In this document: piece by piece, positions 61,844 to 64,000 of the stretch | Layout: every line of letters starts with the position of its first letter | Position numbering within the stretch: the stretch's first letter is position 1 | Assembly (NCBI RefSeq): GCF_902713425.1 | Contig: NC_081198.1 | Coordinates: 21,001,188 to 21,065,187 of the forward strand | Length of the DNA stretch: 64,000 bases | Source: Acipenser ruthenus | Lineage: Eukaryota; Chordata; Actinopteri; Acipenseriformes; Acipenseridae | Reading direction: 5' to 3' | Program-made: the position numbers and the translations under genes | The notes under the pieces: model-generated | Databases searched by the model: none | What the model was told of the DNA's origin: nothing | What the model saw: only the letters and a program-made list of their open reading frames with translations

Positions 61844-64000
61844 TTTTTTTATTAAATTCTCACAATAACTTTACATTTTACAGTAACAGTTACATAAAGC
61901 AATACAATCACCATTTACAACACAGAACAATTACCTTTATAACAACTTGCATGAGACAATTATTTACAAATACACCAATCCCTTCCATTTCTCTTTAGCT
62001 GCATTGAATCCCCACCTTAACACATCCCTTTTAACCCTTTCCCGAAGTTCCCCACTCACCCTATTTACAACCCCCAGTGCATTACACTTTGTATTTGATT
62101 TGACCAAAACTTTCCTTGATTCCCAAATTCCCTGTTTTACCAAACTAATAATTAACCAAACTAAGAATTGTGACTCTTGCAATACCCCCTTCAAAACAAT
62201 TCCACCAACAATAGTGTTGTAAGACAAAATAACATTTAACAAAACCAAATTGAAAACCTTCCCCATTGTTGCCCAAACTCGCTGAGCATATAAACAGTCC
62301 CAGAACACGTGCCTTACAGTCTCCTCCGCCATGCACTTTGCTCTGGGACAAAATTTATTCCTTGTTAATTTGTGTCTGTACAATACTTCTCTCACTGGTA
62401 ATCTCCCGTGAACCACGAGCCAATTTAAATCCTTCAGTCTATTGTCTAACCCCTTGGGCTGCACTCTGCCCCACACTTCTTTATTGACCCCTCCAACCAC
62501 ACATGACCCCCTCTCTTCTATAACTCCTTTATACAGCATTTTGTGATTTTTACATTTGTCCTCATTCTTAAAATCAGGATACTTCTTAACCAATTTCACT
62601 GCATGCCCATAATGGTCGGGCAGCGTTTCTGCCCTGGGCACATTATTTGACCATTCTACTATGTGCCTCATGGAAAACGAAAACCAAAGGGAAACAAAAT
62701 ATTGGAACTTGTGCACAACGACAGGGTTTAATGCAATACATAACATTGAAAAATAAATACAATCTAATTTAAGAGGGATGTCCGGTACACCCCTCCCTCC
62801 TTCTTCCACACTTCTATACATAACATCCCTCTTGATATACTCATACCTCCCTCCCCAAACAAAATCAAAAACCATTTTGGTTAATACTTTCCTAAACTTA
62901 CAAGGTAGAGGAAACACGTAAGCTAAATACAATAGAGAGGGTAACACATCAGCCTTTAAAACCAAAACTTTCCCCAAAAAAGATAATTTCCTCAATTTCC
63001 ATAACCCAAATTTCAACCTTAATTTTGCCAGCCTACCTGCCCAATTGTTTACCCCGCTCCCCCTGTGATAAAAAGAAATTCCCAACAGCTTTAACCCATC
63101 ATTGCATCTCTGTAAACCACCCGGTGTATCCACCCTTTCAGCCCACGCCCCAAAAAACATTACAGAAGATTTATTTGTGTTTAATTTTGACCCTGAGGCC
63201 TGAGCATACAGTGCTATAATTTCAAATACTCTTTCCAGGCTCCTATCTGATGTCAGGAAAAGAGTGATGTCATCCGCATACTGGGAGATTTTAACAGAGA
63301 CACCCCCACTCCCAGGTAACAAAAGCCCTTTCACTTCTTGGTCTCTTCTCACTGCCTCTGCAAAAGACTCCATAAAAAGAACGTATAAAAGTGGAGACAG
63401 TGGACAGCCCTGTCTTACCCCTGAACTTTGTGTAATCCAATCCCCCAAGTGGCCATTTACATTTACCCTACTACCCACCGCTGTGTACATAATTTTTAAC
63501 CACCTCATAAAATTCTTCCCAAACCCCAGATGTGACAACACTCTAAACAAAAACCCATGGTTCACCCGATCAAACGCCTTCTCCTGATCCAGGCTCACCA
63601 ACATTAGCGGTACCTTTCTATCCTCAGCCCAACTGATTGCATCTCTTGTGAGGAGGAGGTTCCAATGAATGGACCTCCCCACCACCCCACAAGTTTGGTC
63701 CTTATCAACAATAAAAGGCATTGCCTGTTTCAACCGCCCAGTCAGGACCTTTGCAATTAATTTATAATCGACTGACAACAGCGTGATTGGTCTCCAGTTT
63801 TTTAGGTCTTCCTCCTCTCCTTTTTTAAAAAGTAAAGAAATAATACCTTCCCTCATAGATTTACTTAGAGCCCCAGTGCGAAAAATCTCACCCACCACCT
63901 CTACAAACACCGGCCCAATCACATTCCAAAAAGTTACATAAAACTCCTTTGGGAGACCATCACCCCCTGGCACTTTCCTATCCGCCATTTGCTTTAGGGC
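61844..64000 (-). mobile_element. LINE E, 3' part, U2 nt 38 site, continues beyond window
   Basis: A fifth lineage at the nucleotide 38 site, ending in poly(A). It has a 3' UTR of about 120 bp. It groups with LINE C (shared VQPKGLDN..LKDLNW and YRHKLTRNKFCPR segments) but is clearly a separate family. Its 5' end and U2 stub lie outside the window. Confidence 0.9.
61964..64000 (-). CDS. LINE E ORF2, reverse transcriptase and C-terminus, cut by window edge
   Basis: Open from the window edge to the stop at 61964, about 678 codons. Visible are KxPGGDGLPKEFY ahead of the reverse transcriptase, NWRPITLL, SLDQEKAFDRV (motif A), SGVRQGCPLSPLL (motif B), YADD (motif C) and the C-terminal CCHC FCPRAKC...RHVFWDC. 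The endonuclease half is outside. It is uninterrupted so far, so this copy may be intact. Confidence 0.92.
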   Translation of the reverse strand, partial: ALKQMADRKVPGGDGLPKEFYVTFWNVIGPVFVEVVGEIFRTGALSKSMREGIISLLFKKGEEEDLKNWRPITLLSVDYKLIAKVLTGRLKQAMPFIVDKDQTCGVVGRSIHWNLLLTRDAISWAEDRKVPLMLVSLDQEKAFDRVNHGFLFRVLSHLGFGKNFMRWLKIMYTAVGSRVNVNGHLGDWITQSSGVRQGCPLSPLLYVLFMESFAEAVRRDQEVKGLLLPGSGGVSVKISQYADDITLFLTSDRSLERVFEIIALYAQASGSKLNTNKSSVMFFGAWAERVDTPGGLQRCNDGLKLLGISFYHRGSGVNNWAGRLAKLRLKFGLWKLRKLSFLGKVLVLKADVLPSLLYLAYVFPLPCKFRKVLTKMVFDFVWGGRYEYIKRDVMYRSVEEGGRGVPDIPLKLDCIYFSMLCIALNPVVVHKFQYFVSLWFSFSMRHIVEWSNNVPRAETLPDHYGHAVKLVKKYPDFKNEDKCKNHKMLYKGVIEERGSCVVGGVNKEVWGRVQPKGLDNRLKDLNWLVVHGRLPVREVLYRHKLTRNKFCPRAKCMAEETVRHVFWDCLYAQRVWATMGKVFNLVLLNVILSYNTIVGGIVLKGVLQESQFLVWLIISLVKQGIWESRKVLVKSNTKCNALGVVNRVSGELRERVKRDVLRWGFNAAKEKWKGLVYL

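Overview
The window looks like part of a vertebrate nuclear genome. It is a tandem array of U2 spliceosomal RNA genes, all on the minus strand and spaced about 0.78-0.80 kb apart, the array size class known for amphibian U2 repeats. Nine of the 14 U2 genes seen are interrupted by long LINEs in the same orientation. I cannot name the species; a fish, amphibian or reptile fits the abundance of Tx1-clade LINEs. There are no bacterial features.

Layout from low to high coordinates (element labels are mine): F1 (1-6224, holding a solo LTR at 1721-4447) in U2-1; LINE A (7028-12363) in U2-2; LINE B (13172-18200) in U2-3; intact U2-4, U2-5 and U2-6 (18831-20596); F2 (21329-28071) in U2-7; LINE C (28871-33849) in U2-8; LINE D (34632-40219) in U2-9; intact U2-10; F3 (41750-47918) in U2-11; intact U2-12; F4 (49620-55967) in U2-13; F5 (56788-61786) and LINE E (61844 to beyond the window) both in U2-14. 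Spacers of about 0.6 kb between units carry the U2 promoter (PSE), a GAAA-type microsatellite and the 3' box of the next gene.

All LINEs have a two-ORF plan: ORF1 with three CCHC zinc knuckles, and ORF2 with an apurinic-type endonuclease, a reverse transcriptase and a C-terminal CCHC. This is the plan of the Tx1 clade, and U2-specific members are known as Keno. At least six lineages share the array. A-E enter after U2 nucleotide 38, next to the branch-point recognition sequence GUAGUA, end in poly(A), and leave no target duplication. F enters at nucleotide 53, lacks poly(A), makes target duplications and has five near-identical copies, three with an open ORF2.

The most unusual signals are these. 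(1) The U2 5' stubs upstream of A-D all carry the same base change, absent from all nine other U2 5' ends, which suggests that these LINEs move as U2-headed RNAs made from the U2 promoter. (2) A short conserved hairpin with a compensatory change sits at the U2/LINE boundary. (3) An identical 35-nt hairpin lies in the 5' UTRs of A and D. (4) F has a 5' UTR with repeated monomers, three CTCF-like cores and splice-acceptor-like repeats. (5) Two length-variable poly-C tracts in F ORF1 switch its C-terminus.
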